Assembly: GCF_032062135.1 (NCBI RefSeq)
Contig: NC_092864.1
Span: 24,584,571-24,648,570 of the forward strand
Length of the DNA stretch: 64,000 nt
Direction: 5' to 3'
DNA from: Pyxicephalus adspersus
Lineage: Eukaryota; Chordata; Amphibia; Anura; Pyxicephalidae
In this document: piece by piece, positions 12,001 to 20,907 of the stretch
Layout: each line of letters starts with the position of its first letter
Position numbering within the stretch: position 1 is the stretch's first letter
The notes under the pieces: model-generated
What the model saw: the letters and a program-made list of their open reading frames with translations, nothing else
What the model was told of the DNA's origin: nothing
Database searches by the model: none
Program-made: the position numbers and the translations under genes

Positions 12001-14670
12001 CGGATTTAGTAAGTCTATTAACATGCACTGTGTACAATCCACCCAGGAAACGGTGCTTTATGAAGATCCTCTATTTACTAAGCAATTAAGCAGATGCATT
12101 CCAGGGTCTTTGATTACCCAATAAAATGTACTACTTGTCATTCCTTCCTTACAGAAACTAACCTGCACTGCTGCCATACTATGATACTACGCTGATTTAT
12201 TTAAAATGTGTATGTGCTCTGGCATTGTTGAGAAATGGCTACACTGAGAAGCCTCACAGTGTCATTGCAATAAACATTTTATTACCACTTATTCTTTCCC
12301 ATTGAATCAGAATTTTGCAAATAGAATATTAGCTCCTTCTGTTTTCCTCTTTGCAAACTGTTGATGGTTTTTATACCAAATATATTTTCAGCATAAAAAC
12401 CTCTTTATTTAACAATTTGCCCATGGTTCATGGATTCCTTTGTCCCTGTAATCTTTACACATGAAAATATAGGACCTTTGTTTTTGCTGAACCAGTCTGA
12501 ATTCGGAACAAAAATTCTTTCTTGATCCTGGGCTTCATTTGTCAAATACATATTCAATTATATGTGCAGAACTTAAAATCTTTGCCCCTGCAAACATAGA
12601 CTTTAGCATAAAAGCATAGACTTTAGTTTTTAGAATTTATCTATTTTTGTAAATTAATATTAATGTGTTTTTCTGCTTTTTTTTTTTTTTTCTTAGATTT
12701 GGGTCATCGCAGAGAAAGTGCAAGGAAGCCATAGTCTGAGCTGTGGTACTGTCTGCCATCGTTTAGGGGTTCAACCTATGGCACCTAAAGGGCATTCCTG
12801 GGATTATGGAATTGGGGTAAGTATTATTAGTAGATACCCAAGCTATCTACATATTAACAACATACTATTAACCACTTGAATCCTAAGGTGCCATTTTAAA
12901 ATCGCATAGAGGCGGCAGTTACAGTACATAGAATGGGAATATTTAAAACAAATAAATATTCCTGCCAAGATTTATCCTCAGGCCCCAAAAATGATTGAAT
13001 GACCTAAATGACCTTTATGTTTATTGTGCGATCATCAAATGCCCACAGAAATAACTTGATGCAATTTAGATTCTTTAGAGCAGGATCAGACCCGCTTGGG
13101 GAACCTGCACAGCTCCCTGCAACTGGAACCTACCACTCTGTCACTCACACTCACTCCTAAACAACCAGCGTCTGCACATTTGGCAGCTGTTTATTCCCTA
13201 TGTAGTTGATGCAGGCAGCAGTTCCCTGGCATAAAGTAGCAGTAACGGACTGTGAACATTCCTGACCTGAGAAAAGGCACTTCTGTGGTTATTTGTGCCC
13301 TTTCCAGCGTAACCTAAATTTATCCTAAAGTTATTTTATTACTCTACACAAACCATTTTTTTTCCACTACAATGTAGTTTCACAGGAAAGATAAAGCTCT
13401 TTTAAAGTAAAGCTAATACATTTGATTTGAGCTTTACCATTCCACTATGTTACAAAACAAAAATACACCTATGTCATGTTATTTTAAGAGTAAAACTTTG
13501 TTTTGTAAGGGGTAAATAATTAGAGTAGACAATAACAAAAAGTATTTTCTTTCTTTTCTAGTTATACAAATCTGCCACCAAATAAAAGCCTTATCTGCCC
13601 GTAAAAACAATATATAAACATAAAGGTAGGCTGCAAACACCTAAAGGCATAATTTGTGAAACCAAAACATTTATTCTGATAGATAGCTTCTCATAGTTTT
13701 GGTTTCCCCAAGCCAGTAGGCATGTACCTTGTACTAATATATACGACTGTAGTTATTTCCAACAAACACTATGAACAAAGCAGAATAAAGACGTTTAGCT
13801 TTTGCTTCCAAATGTTTGGTGGTGGTAGCACCATTTTATTATACTTGAATCTGTTTGAAACATTTAACACCCCTAGCAGTAATCTAGAGTGTGACCCGGG
13901 GTGGATTTTACTTGCAAAAAGCGGTAATCCTGAGACACACTCTGGGTTGCTTTAAGCTAAGAAAAACCCCACTTACCTTGCTCCGTTGTCGTCTAAACGT
14001 TGTCCTTCTGGTCCCTGCAGGTCCTGGGGACATGTCTTCTCCCTCCGATCTTCAGGCATGAAGTAAAGACCTGAGATCTGCGGGGTTTCACATGACATTG
14101 GTGCGGACGGAGCGGCGGGAAATTCAAATCATTTTATATTGGATTCAATACAAAACAGCTGTATTGAGTCCAATACAAAGAAATTTTCATATAAAATATA
14201 TATATAATTATATATATTATATATGCTACTGTACGGGTATATTACATTTTTAACTATTTTTTCAACAGATTTTTTTTTTTAAGTTTAGTAATGAATTAAT
14301 TCAATTTATTAACTATTTTGGAGAGTTATGCCTAAGAATTAAAGCCTACAATAAAAAATAAATTTCAATGCAAAAAAATTGTAATACTTTTTGCATGGAA
14401 ATTTGGACAGAATTAGACCGCTAGGGGGGTTAAATATAGATTTGCACTCACGTTTTATAGGTGGTAAGAGTAGCTATTGCTGATTGATGATATTATTCTG
14501 TGTCTTTTCAGGGAGGTTGGGACTATATTACTGTCAGGGGAAATACCGGGTATTATAATGTCCAGCAATCCAAAACAAACTCCATTCCTCCCCTGAACAA
14601 CCATGATGGAGACAAGGAGGAAGCCTCATCATCTACACAGTCCAATATTTCTACTGCAACCAGTTCCTAA
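441..14670 (+). CDS. tecpr1: TECPR1, 3' part (last seven coding exons, spliced)
   Basis: Tectonin beta-propeller repeat protein 1 promotes autophagosome-lysosome fusion through the ATG5-ATG12 conjugate and PI4P, and is recruited to damaged lysosomal membranes. Coding exons are 441-497, 1487-1661, 3320-3455, 6800-6892, 8947-9053, 12697-12816 and 14512-14670. All reading phases join without a break and give 281 codons plus TAA. The first exons give a DysF-like RRRRW segment. After it come tectonin blades with the repeated pattern VWxI..DG..(Y/W)xR.G.....GSSW.H(V/I), for example SSWLHVGTD, GDCWYHIP, NLWFRQG, GSSWEHV and WDYGIGGGWDYITVRG. Human TECPR1 is about 1165 residues, so this is roughly the last quarter; the PH domain and N-terminal propeller lie left of the window. 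The final ~40 residues (from NTGYYNV) are polar, Ser/Thr-rich and poorly conserved. All introns are GT-AG except the fifth, which is GC-AG. Identification rests on the blade sequence and synteny with BHLHA15 and LMTK2. Confidence 0.95.
498..3319 (+). other. TECPR1 introns at 498-1486 and 1662-3319 (exon b excluded)
   Basis: Two GT-AG introns of 989 and 1658 bases. They hold AT-rich sequence, with A and T homopolymer runs near 2971-3006, and no supportable coding content. Confidence 0.6.
1487..1661 (+). CDS. tecpr1: TECPR1 coding exon b
   Basis: The acceptor is a pyrimidine tract ending TTTCACAG and the donor is GCT|GTAAGA. It reads RKCKIVTSGPWQEVPPI and then the first tectonin strand set (SVWGISNKGDVLCRIGV). 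It ends in phase 0 at NPA. Confidence 0.93.
3320..3455 (+). CDS. tecpr1: TECPR1 coding exon c (tectonin blade)
   Basis: The acceptor is TCTTGTAG and the donor GCAG|GTAAAA. It encodes GSSWLHVGTDQPFVSVSVG followed by VWAIARDGSAFYRGSV, one complete blade. It ends in phase 1. Confidence 0.95.
3935..5017 (-). mobile_element. Degenerate Tc1/mariner element, Sleeping-Beauty-like
   Basis: The + strand reads antisense to a Tc1-type transposase gene. It holds characteristic blocks of the fish/frog Sleeping-Beauty lineage, such as the stretch at 3950-4012 and the 'TCAGACCAGAGGACATTT' block near 4161. The right end near 4830-5017 matches the family's inner and outer repeat ends, ending CTG before a TA. 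It is interrupted by a TTAA-flanked MITE (4296-4685), and the sequence resumes in family order on the other side. The left end is unclear; a further fragment may start near 3705. It is full of stops and indels, so inactive. Family assignment is from memory of the consensus. Confidence 0.7.
4296..4685. mobile_element. TTAA-flanked MITE (piggyBac-like), nested in the Tc1 element
   Basis: The ends are inverted: AGTGGACCTAAACTCAAAAT on the left pairs with AGCGGAACTAAAGTCAAAAT read from the right. TTAA lies on both sides (4292-4295 and 4686-4689), the target duplication used by piggyBac and Kolobok elements. The 390-base interior has no transposase. A relative in the opposite orientation lies at 59373-59828. 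Confidence 0.7.
5780..5945 (-). repeat. Reverse-oriented SINE 3' tail
   Basis: Read on the minus strand this ends in the 'GCTGCGTAAT.TGTTGGTGCTATATAAATA' type tail also seen at 24.6, 37.5 and 61.4 kb, followed by an AT-rich run of TAA triplets. Only the 3' half of the element is present. Confidence 0.55.
5974..6014. repeat. (TAA)n microsatellite
   Basis: About 13 near-perfect TAA/AAT triplets lie in the TECPR1 intron between exons c and d. Confidence 0.95.
6800..6892 (+). CDS. tecpr1: TECPR1 coding exon d (tectonin blade)
   Basis: The acceptor is TGTCTAG and the donor AATG|GTAAGT. It encodes GDCWYHIPSPQKQKLQQVSV and SVLVVDENG. Entry and exit are both phase 1, so the 93-base exon could be skipped without a frameshift. 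Confidence 0.94.
6893..7898 (+). other. TECPR1 intron d-e, left part
   Basis: Nothing recognisable up to the hAT element. Several short frames here have no family resemblance. Confidence 0.5.
7899..8690. mobile_element. Non-autonomous hAT element, OposCharlie1-like ends
   Basis: The 16-base terminal inverted repeats CAGGGGTCCTCAAACT are perfect at both ends. The 8-base target duplications are ATTTTGAG (7891-7898) and ATTTAGAG (8691-8698), matching at 7 of 8. These are hAT hallmarks, and the end sequence resembles the OposCharlie1 (OC1) family reported from several tetrapods (from memory). The 792-base element has no transposase frame. It carries two internal hairpins, at 8114-8230 and 8373-8462. 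It sits in the TECPR1 intron about 250 bases before exon e. Confidence 0.85.
8947..9053 (+). CDS. tecpr1: TECPR1 coding exon e (tectonin blade, GC donor)
   Basis: The acceptor is CTGTCAG. It encodes NLWFRQGTTPSYPQGSSWEH and then KVSVGPLDQ. The 5' splice site is CAG|GCAAGT, a GC donor with an otherwise perfect consensus. The join to the next exon is phase 0 (LDQ|IWVIAEK). The GT a few bases downstream would shift the frame. Confidence 0.93.
9054..12696 (+). other. TECPR1 intron e-f (GC-AG)
   Basis: This 3643-base intron begins GCAAGT and ends TTCTTAG. It includes a small TIR element at 11264-11386. The rest is AT-rich with no supportable gene. Confidence 0.75.
11264..11386. mobile_element. 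Short TIR MITE, 'TTATAAAAC' ends
   Basis: The left arm TTATAAAACATGGTATCTGA pairs with TTATAAAACTGGGAATCAGA read from the right end. About 70 bases lie between the arms. A diverged relative seems to lie at about 41951-42025 (minus). No coding capacity; class not assigned. Confidence 0.5.
12697..12816 (+). CDS. tecpr1: TECPR1 coding exon f
   Basis: A long T tract precedes the acceptor TCTTAG; the donor is GGG|GTAAGT. It encodes IWVIAEKVQGSHSLSCGTVC and HRLGVQPMAPKGHSWDYGIG. It is phase 0 at both ends (40 codons). Confidence 0.95.
12817..13867 (+). other. TECPR1 intron f-g, left part
   Basis: A GT-AG intron starting GTAAGTATT. No recognisable gene or repeat before the TTAA-flanked element that begins at 13868. 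Confidence 0.5.
13868..14429. mobile_element. TTAA-flanked MITE (piggyBac-like) in last TECPR1 intron
   Basis: TTAA lies on both sides (13864-13867 and 14430-14433). The left end CACCCCTAGCAGTAATCTAG pairs with CCCCCCTAGCGGTCTAATTC read from the right. The interior (562 bases) includes an AT-dinucleotide stretch and a GC-rich 5' part, with no transposase. It ends about 80 bases before the last TECPR1 acceptor and may overlap the branch-point region's upstream flank. Confidence 0.75.
14512..14670 (+). CDS. tecpr1: TECPR1 terminal coding exon
   Basis: The acceptor is GTCTTTTCAG. It encodes GGWDYITVRG (last blade) and then a low-complexity polar tail rich in Ser, Thr, Asn and Asp, ending SSTQSNISTATSS and TAA at 14668-14670. 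The tail shows no recognisable motif, unlike the well-kept blade before it. Confidence 0.94.
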   Translation, partial: GGWDYITVRGNTGYYNVQQSKTNSIPPLNNHDGDKEEASSSTQSNISTATSS

Positions 14671-15952
14671 GATAATCAGGCCTAGCCTTTAAAACCTTGC
14701 AATGTAGAGACAACTTCCTTGTAGTGTGCATATTCTGAAGGTATATTTGATTTTATATATTTCATACTGTGAACCTTTTAGGTGTAAATCCCTATGCTTT
14801 CCTCAAAAATGTGACGGAAATGGAAGCACGCCGATTTACTGTGACAGGGAAAGAACGGGAATGTTAAAACCCTGTTCCCCATTCAGTGGCTGGCGAAATC
14901 AAGCTTTTTGTGTTGTACATAGCAGAACTCCTGTGTAGTTGAGTCAGTGCTGCATTTATTTGTATAAAGCTGGCCATAGACAGACAGATTCTTTGCTGAA
15001 AAAAACAGGTGATGAGATATCTGACAGTCTTCACACAGCAGAGCTTTGGACCCACTGGGACACTTATATAATGGTCATAGTGGCACCTGTTCCTTTATTT
15101 GCAAAGAAAAATGAAGAATCCAGGCTGACCATAGAATGCTTTTTCCACCAGGTTACGGTAGTTGTTTTTTTCCTATGTAACCTACAAGGTACTAAAGAGT
15201 GGATCTAATGACACCACTATGAAGTCCTACCATGATAGTATTTGTAAACTGCATGACTTTCACCTGTTTGAGTTACTGGAAATGTGAACATGAATCAGTA
15301 ACTGAATATGCACCTGTTTATGGAAAATATTCCTGTAAGAATTTAAGCCATCACAGGTTAAAGCACTTTAACCTTTGCTATCAATTTTTTTTTCTGTGCT
15401 GTGCTACATACTATGGGTCTCATGTGTTTAAAAGATGTGAAAGAAAAGTGTCAACATTTCCCACAACAGCCTGCAACAACTTGCGTTACATTTTTTTCTT
15501 GCACTACAACAAAAGAAGTCTAGAGACTGGTTTCTATAGGGACAATAGAGACACTTTCAATATGTATATGCAATGAATTACATTCATTGATGTACCAAAT
15601 GTTTTGGTAAATTTGGTTTGTAAATATATTTTATTTATGTCTTGAAAAGAGGTTGATTTTTGGACCATGCAAAACTGTATATGTGAAGAGTGGAGAGCAG
15701 ATTGTTGAACAGCACATATAATGTTTTTGATGACAGACCCCTTAGGGATTAGAAGTTGCAAAGTAGAAAACTGCTTCTTAAATTGTTTTATGATTGTCTT
15801 AACTGTAGGCAATTAACATAATGACATAAAATAGTATATGTTTTTTTCTGAGCCAGTCAGTTTTATTTGAAATTCACACAGAAGCAGCTGTTGATAAAAT
15901 AAGAATGATACTTATTTTAAAGTAGAATGTGAATGAAAATTCTGCTTTTCTG

Positions 15953-15969
15953 CCCCCCCCCCCCCCCCC
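15953..15969. repeat. Poly-C run
   Basis: Seventeen consecutive C bases. Such runs are error-prone in sequencing, and the length may not be exact. Confidence 0.95.
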
Positions 15970-16297
15970 AACAAACGTCTAAGCCACTTGTACAGATGTT
16001 TGCCTCAAAAATTAGGGAAAACACCTAAGTCCCAGGCTTAGATGCTGCCTTCTGGCATGGGTGGCATCACCTTTGCTTTCACCAAAGCTTGTAATATAAA
16101 ATCCTGTGAGAATGCACTTTCCAGGGATGCACTTTTGCAGGATTTTGAGATTTTTCTGTAAAGCCTGGTGAAATTACTTGTGCCAATGGGGACATGGAGA
16201 TGAGGAAAGTATCTTTGATCTCATTTTGGGTGACTAGTTTGTTTTATTTTTGGCATAAAAAACTGCTTTAATCTAGGTTGTCTATTATTACCTTCAC

Positions 16298-16690
16298 CTA
16301 GTACCCAGTTCTCAATGAGCGAGAATTAGTACTTTTTAGGTTTTTTTTTTTACGTTCTTTTTTTATTACACAATGTAGCCAAAAGGCTGCAAACATTACA
16401 CCTAAATGAGCTGTTGATCCTGGCTCACCACCAACATTCCAATAATCCCACAGGTGTTCAATAGAGTTGAGGTTAGGGTTCCATACAGACCACTCCAATT
16501 CCTCCATACTGAACCTAATGTCTTTATGGAGCTGGATCTGTAACTCCTATACTGTGGATACAGTTGATTAGGAACAGAACAGAGTTTTCTTTTCTTCTTG
16601 TACTAGTTGGAAGCATAAAATTGTCAGAAGTGAATATGGTTGCAGTAGTACCCTTCACTGGAAGCACCTAAACTCAGTCATTTGGAAGGG
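16298..16690 (-). pseudogene. Tc1-like transposase remnant
   Basis: On the minus strand a frame from 16507 reads MEELEWSVWNPNLNSIEHLWD. This corresponds to the Tc1 DD34E signature 'W...PDLNPIEHLW', in which the Glu is the third catalytic residue. The frame then decays into poly-Lys-like sequence. Upstream (16510-16690, minus) further Tc1-like blocks are broken by stops. A second, more decayed copy lies at 24960-25235. Inactive. Confidence 0.6.
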
Positions 16691-16761
16691 ATGTCCACAC
16701 TCTTTTTATGCATCTCAGCTGGCATTTGACTTGATTTCATTTTTATTAAGCTAGTGTAGAA

Positions 16762-17113
16762 CAGTGGTCGCCAACTGGTGACCCGCCAGAAAATTTTGGT
16801 GGTCCGTGGCCCTGTTCCCCGTATGGAAACAACCCGCCCACTCTCCCATCGCAGGCTCAGACCTGCTTGCTGAACATCCTGGAGGGACAGTAACGCACAA
16901 CTTTTATTGCGCCCACAGCTGGGCGCTACTGTCCGCACTGAAATTTAGCAAGCAGCTCTGAGCCTGCGATAGGAGAATGGGGAGTTCTGGCATCATGATG
17001 TCACTCTGGGGGAACTTTCTTCTTTTTTGAGTGACACACAGCTCCCCGCACATGCGCGGTGCAGATTCTGTGGACTTAGTGGTCTGTGAGGTCCGAAAGG
17101 TTGGCGACCACTG
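16762..17113. mobile_element. hAT MITE, 'CAGTGGTCGCCAAC' ends
   Basis: The left end CAGTGGTCGCCAAC equals the reverse complement of the right end. Target duplications are GTGTAGAA (16754-16761) and ATGTAGAA (17114-17121), matching at 7 of 8. The 352-base element has no coding capacity. Its right half is homologous to the element at 60147-60402 (shared 'GTGACACACAGCTCCCC' block). Confidence 0.8.
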
Positions 17114-19891
17114 ATGTAGAATAGCCGAAGCTCCCAGATGGCAGAAGAAAGATTAAACATGATTGCTGATTGGCAGCTTTGGTTTATGGTTTTACTTTAG
17201 GAGACTGTGTGTCTCTTTTTAGCATTAGCATTGTGTTTTACATACATTACAATATACTAGCTGCACAAATGTTAGAAAAAGCCTACATAGTTTTACAAAT
17301 TAATATAAATTATACAATAATAATATTATTAATAAATAATAATATAATTTTGATTTTATTTTTTCATAAGGAATAACTTTTTGGCAAAAGTTAAAACACT
17401 CCATTTAATTGTATTTTAAAATTGTAAACTGCTAAACTTATTTTTATATGGAGATATGTATAATTCTTTTTTTATATTTATTTCTCATAATACTCATCAT
17501 CTGTATAAACAGGGCAAATGTAATGAGAAAGGAGAATAATATTGACCTAGCTAGTCTTTCCAATCTTCAGCTCTGACAGTCTGATGTCACTGATAGAAAT
17601 GTTTAGGCAGTTCAAGAAAGTGCCAGTGGGTAAGTCTGAGACCTGAAATCTTAAAAATTAGTTGTCATAACCCTAAGGTAATGCATCTTTAGAACACTAA
17701 GCACACCAATTGAGTCTTACACATTCTTTCTGTCATTTGACTCCGTTTTTAGTGGTTACTGATTTTGATCAGCTGCATAGGCAATTATAAATAAAAAATC
17801 AGGCAAAACTTCCATCCTGCCAAATTCTTTGTAAAATGAATGCCATTCTCCAAGGGTCTCCCATTATGATTTAACATGCAAAATATACAGGGAGATTATT
17901 TCATAATTTGCCAAAAAAAGGTATTGTTGGGCAACAATCTAGTCCTATGCAAAGCTACATTTACCCAATAGCAATTAAAATTACTGAAACATTCACTGTA
18001 AAGATAAGTGCACTTTTGAAACACTTAAGGTCCTTAATATTCAAGCAAACCAATCAAGTTAGCAAACATAACTCCCCCCCCCCCCCTGAAATTTGTAAGT
18101 TCAGAGTTCCTGTCTGATCTCAGATAAATATTTCCACACATTTTTCTCTTTAACAAAACCAATTTTAACATATTAAAATATCCTTTACTTTTAAAGGCTA
18201 TGAATGTTAGACATAAATGTAACATCCAAAGCTTGAGTTTTAGCACTGTTAGATGTTAGCTGTCCATAATTCCAAGGGGGAGGGGGATTAGTTGCAGGAT
18301 GATCTGATGTTTTCTGAACACTCGGATCTAATGGGTACTGAATATTAGCAAGGACCTTAAATATCTACAAGGATGCTGGGGACAAATTCTTTTATATAAT
18401 AACAGGAAGTACGGGCAACCTGGTTCCCCTTTCTTGTCTCTTTTTAATCTTATGTTTTTGACAAAATATTTTGGATAAAGCCATCTTTTTCTATGAAAAG
18501 AAATGCATTTCCAAAGATGCGGAGAGCTACCAAAGGCTCAAATAGACATAAAACAACATAATAGTATTTTACTACAAAGAAGCATTTATTCTTTGGTATT
18601 AACAGCTTTAACTTAAGCAGGCCTTTTTGGTCCAAGATATTGGCACTAAAAAAAATATCACTGAGAGTTAGATTATGTATTAAAACAGCAACCTTCCCAC
18701 TTAATTTAACTTACCTTAAAATGTAACACATGACCTGATTTTAACACTTTACCTTTAATCAATAAAAGTTAATTCCTAATATTCAACTTAATATGTAAAC
18801 CATAAAATGCCACACTTACTTTATTGGTCTTGAAAGTGTCAGTGCCATATCTGCACAGCCCCCCAAATTCTTTGATATCAAACCATTGACAGTGAATGAA
18901 ACTTCTGCAGGATCAGCAGGACTGAGACTACTATAGAACTATAAGCAAACATAACATACCGAGTGCATTACATAACTACTGTGTATTACCAGTATACATG
19001 CCAAACATTACTTGCTAGTCTGTACTCATAGCCTGTGACACTTGCACAAATATACAACATAACTGTACAGAGAGAGACCAGAACTGTTACACTCATTGAG
19101 ATGATCAATTTTAGAGCAGAAAGTGAAAAATCTGGAACAAATGGTGAAAAAGCTGTTATTTATTGTCAGCATTGTTTACTTTACATTGTTCTTTTTTTTT
19201 TTTTAATTTATTGTAATAAACCTCTGCCCATTGTCCTTCGTGTGCAGCAGATTCTTAATCAATATCTCTGTGTTTTAAATGTTTCGCATGAAAACTGTTA
19301 TGTTGATATTCATGTCGTATAATATCCATTCTCTGTCAAACAATAAACTAGATCTGCCTGCTTCAGCTGCTGGCTTCCAGTGTATTATTTTAGATTGTCC
19401 TTAGGTGTGAACAGCAAGAGGCAAGGAAAGTGCACCTAACCTTGTGCTGTAAGGTATGTATTTGAAATATGTGGTAATAATACTGAATATGTGGATTTGT
19501 TGCCTGTATTGTAAGGGTGCCCATATGAAATATATTTACTAGCTAACAAAGATTGTTTTAGATTTAAGCCACATCAAACATTTGAGGACAGTGGTCAGGA
19601 TGAAACCTGGGTTACACCAAGGCGTGTGTTTTTTTTTTTTTTAATTCAATGTGGACACTCTACTTGTTGCCACCATTGGTGCAGATTTTCTGTAGCCAAA
19701 AAAAGATGAGTGTTGGCAACTTGAATTGTACCTGTATTGTTAGCTGTGAACAACCAGGTCTTCCAATCTATGGAAAAAATCAAAGCGGTGTCTGGGATAA
19801 TTTTACTAATAAACACAGAAAACCTCAACCATTTTAAAACTTACCTGTAATTTTTTGTGTAAATTCAGTTTTTAGCATTTTGCAATATTCA

Positions 19892-19893
<2 letters not shown>
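17114..19893 (+). other. Intergenic or TECPR1 3' UTR, unassigned
   Basis: AT-rich DNA. A poly-C run lies at 18074-18086 and poly-T runs near 19193 and 19629. No gene is supportable. Confidence 0.4.

Positions 19894-19948
<55 letters not shown>
19894..19948. repeat. (AT)n microsatellite
   Basis: About 27 AT repeats, self-complementary and able to extrude as a cruciform or hairpin. Confidence 0.95.
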
Positions 19949-19952
<4 letters not shown>

Positions 19953-20500
19953 TATAGCTGTATTGTTTCTTGTGGACAGTCAGGATAGGTAAACCTATCT
20001 TCTATCTCATACTATGGCATGCCTTGATGTTTCTAATTAGGTAAATACAAATGTAATTTAAACAATACAGGCATTTGGGCAAAGATACAAAAAGAGCAAT
20101 AGGAAAGTACGTATAAGCTGCACATATAATCATCCATGTGTTGCAGCAATTGGAGAAATATCCTTGGTTTTCACTCCCCTAGTGAACATTCTGACTGTAG
20201 TTACAGGAGTACATGTCTCTGGGACGTAGGGGCCATTTATACTAGATGTAGGTCAGAAAGGTGCTTGGATGGCCTTCCGTTGTCATGTAGTGTTGAACAC
20301 TGATTATTTCTAAATATCAGCCAGTATCTTTAGGAAACCCAAACTTTTTAATTAGTTTGTAATATCCAAGTGGCATTGGACAGTAAGATCTAACTTTTCC
20401 TACTTATCCAAATTTCGTGGCAAATACTGTTTATGATTGCTCTACATACCAAACACTTGAGTCTGTGCTGATAGCAAGTGTCCAGAGACCAGAAGAGTAA

Positions 20501-20904
20501 AGCTGTGTACACACGTGCTAATAATTGTCGTTGGAAATGAACGACTAACGACCGTCTGATAATCGTTAACAAAAAAAGTCCACAACAACTTTTCCAGGAT
20601 TTTCGCTGGAAAAAAACAACCGTCCTGGCGGATCTGATTGGGCGAAGATTGTTCGCAATCTATTGTATGTACGGTCGTTTAGTGATCGTGGATTGTTCTG
20701 CAGTACACTTTCTTCTTTACATGTCACTTCCTGCATCGTTCAAACGATCATATCTAGCGTGTGTACACTATTGGTGGACTATATTTGAACGATTGTGTTA
20801 TTACAGCATGTACAGAATTGTGCACAATACGATCGGTCAAAATAATCGTGGATAAGTTAGTCGTTCGTTTTCTAACGACAATTATTGCACGTGTGTACCT
20901 AGCT
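20501..20904. mobile_element. Harbinger-like TIR MITE, 'GTACACACGTGC' ends
   Basis: The left end AGCTGTGTACACACGTGC pairs with AGCTAGGTACACACGTGC from the right. TAA lies on both sides (20498-20500 and 20905-20907), the 3-base target site typical of PIF/Harbinger. Sub-terminal GTCGTT/AACGAC motifs recur. The 404-base element has no open frame of note. Relatives lie at 44669-45835 and 52959-53218. Class assignment is tentative. Confidence 0.65.
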
Positions 20905-20907
20905 TAA

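Larger units (their letters stand above)
14671..19350 (+). other. TECPR1 3' UTR and downstream flank, end not resolved
   Basis: No open frame of interest follows the TECPR1 stop. No canonical AATAAA was seen in the first ~2.6 kb. Later candidates on the + strand include 17790-17795, 19215-19220 (followed by a GT-rich stretch) and 19342-19347. Which one ends the transcript cannot be told from sequence. The stretch also holds a poly-C run (15953-15969), a Tc1 remnant and a hAT MITE. RNA-seq or 3'-end reads would settle the UTR length. Confidence 0.35.
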
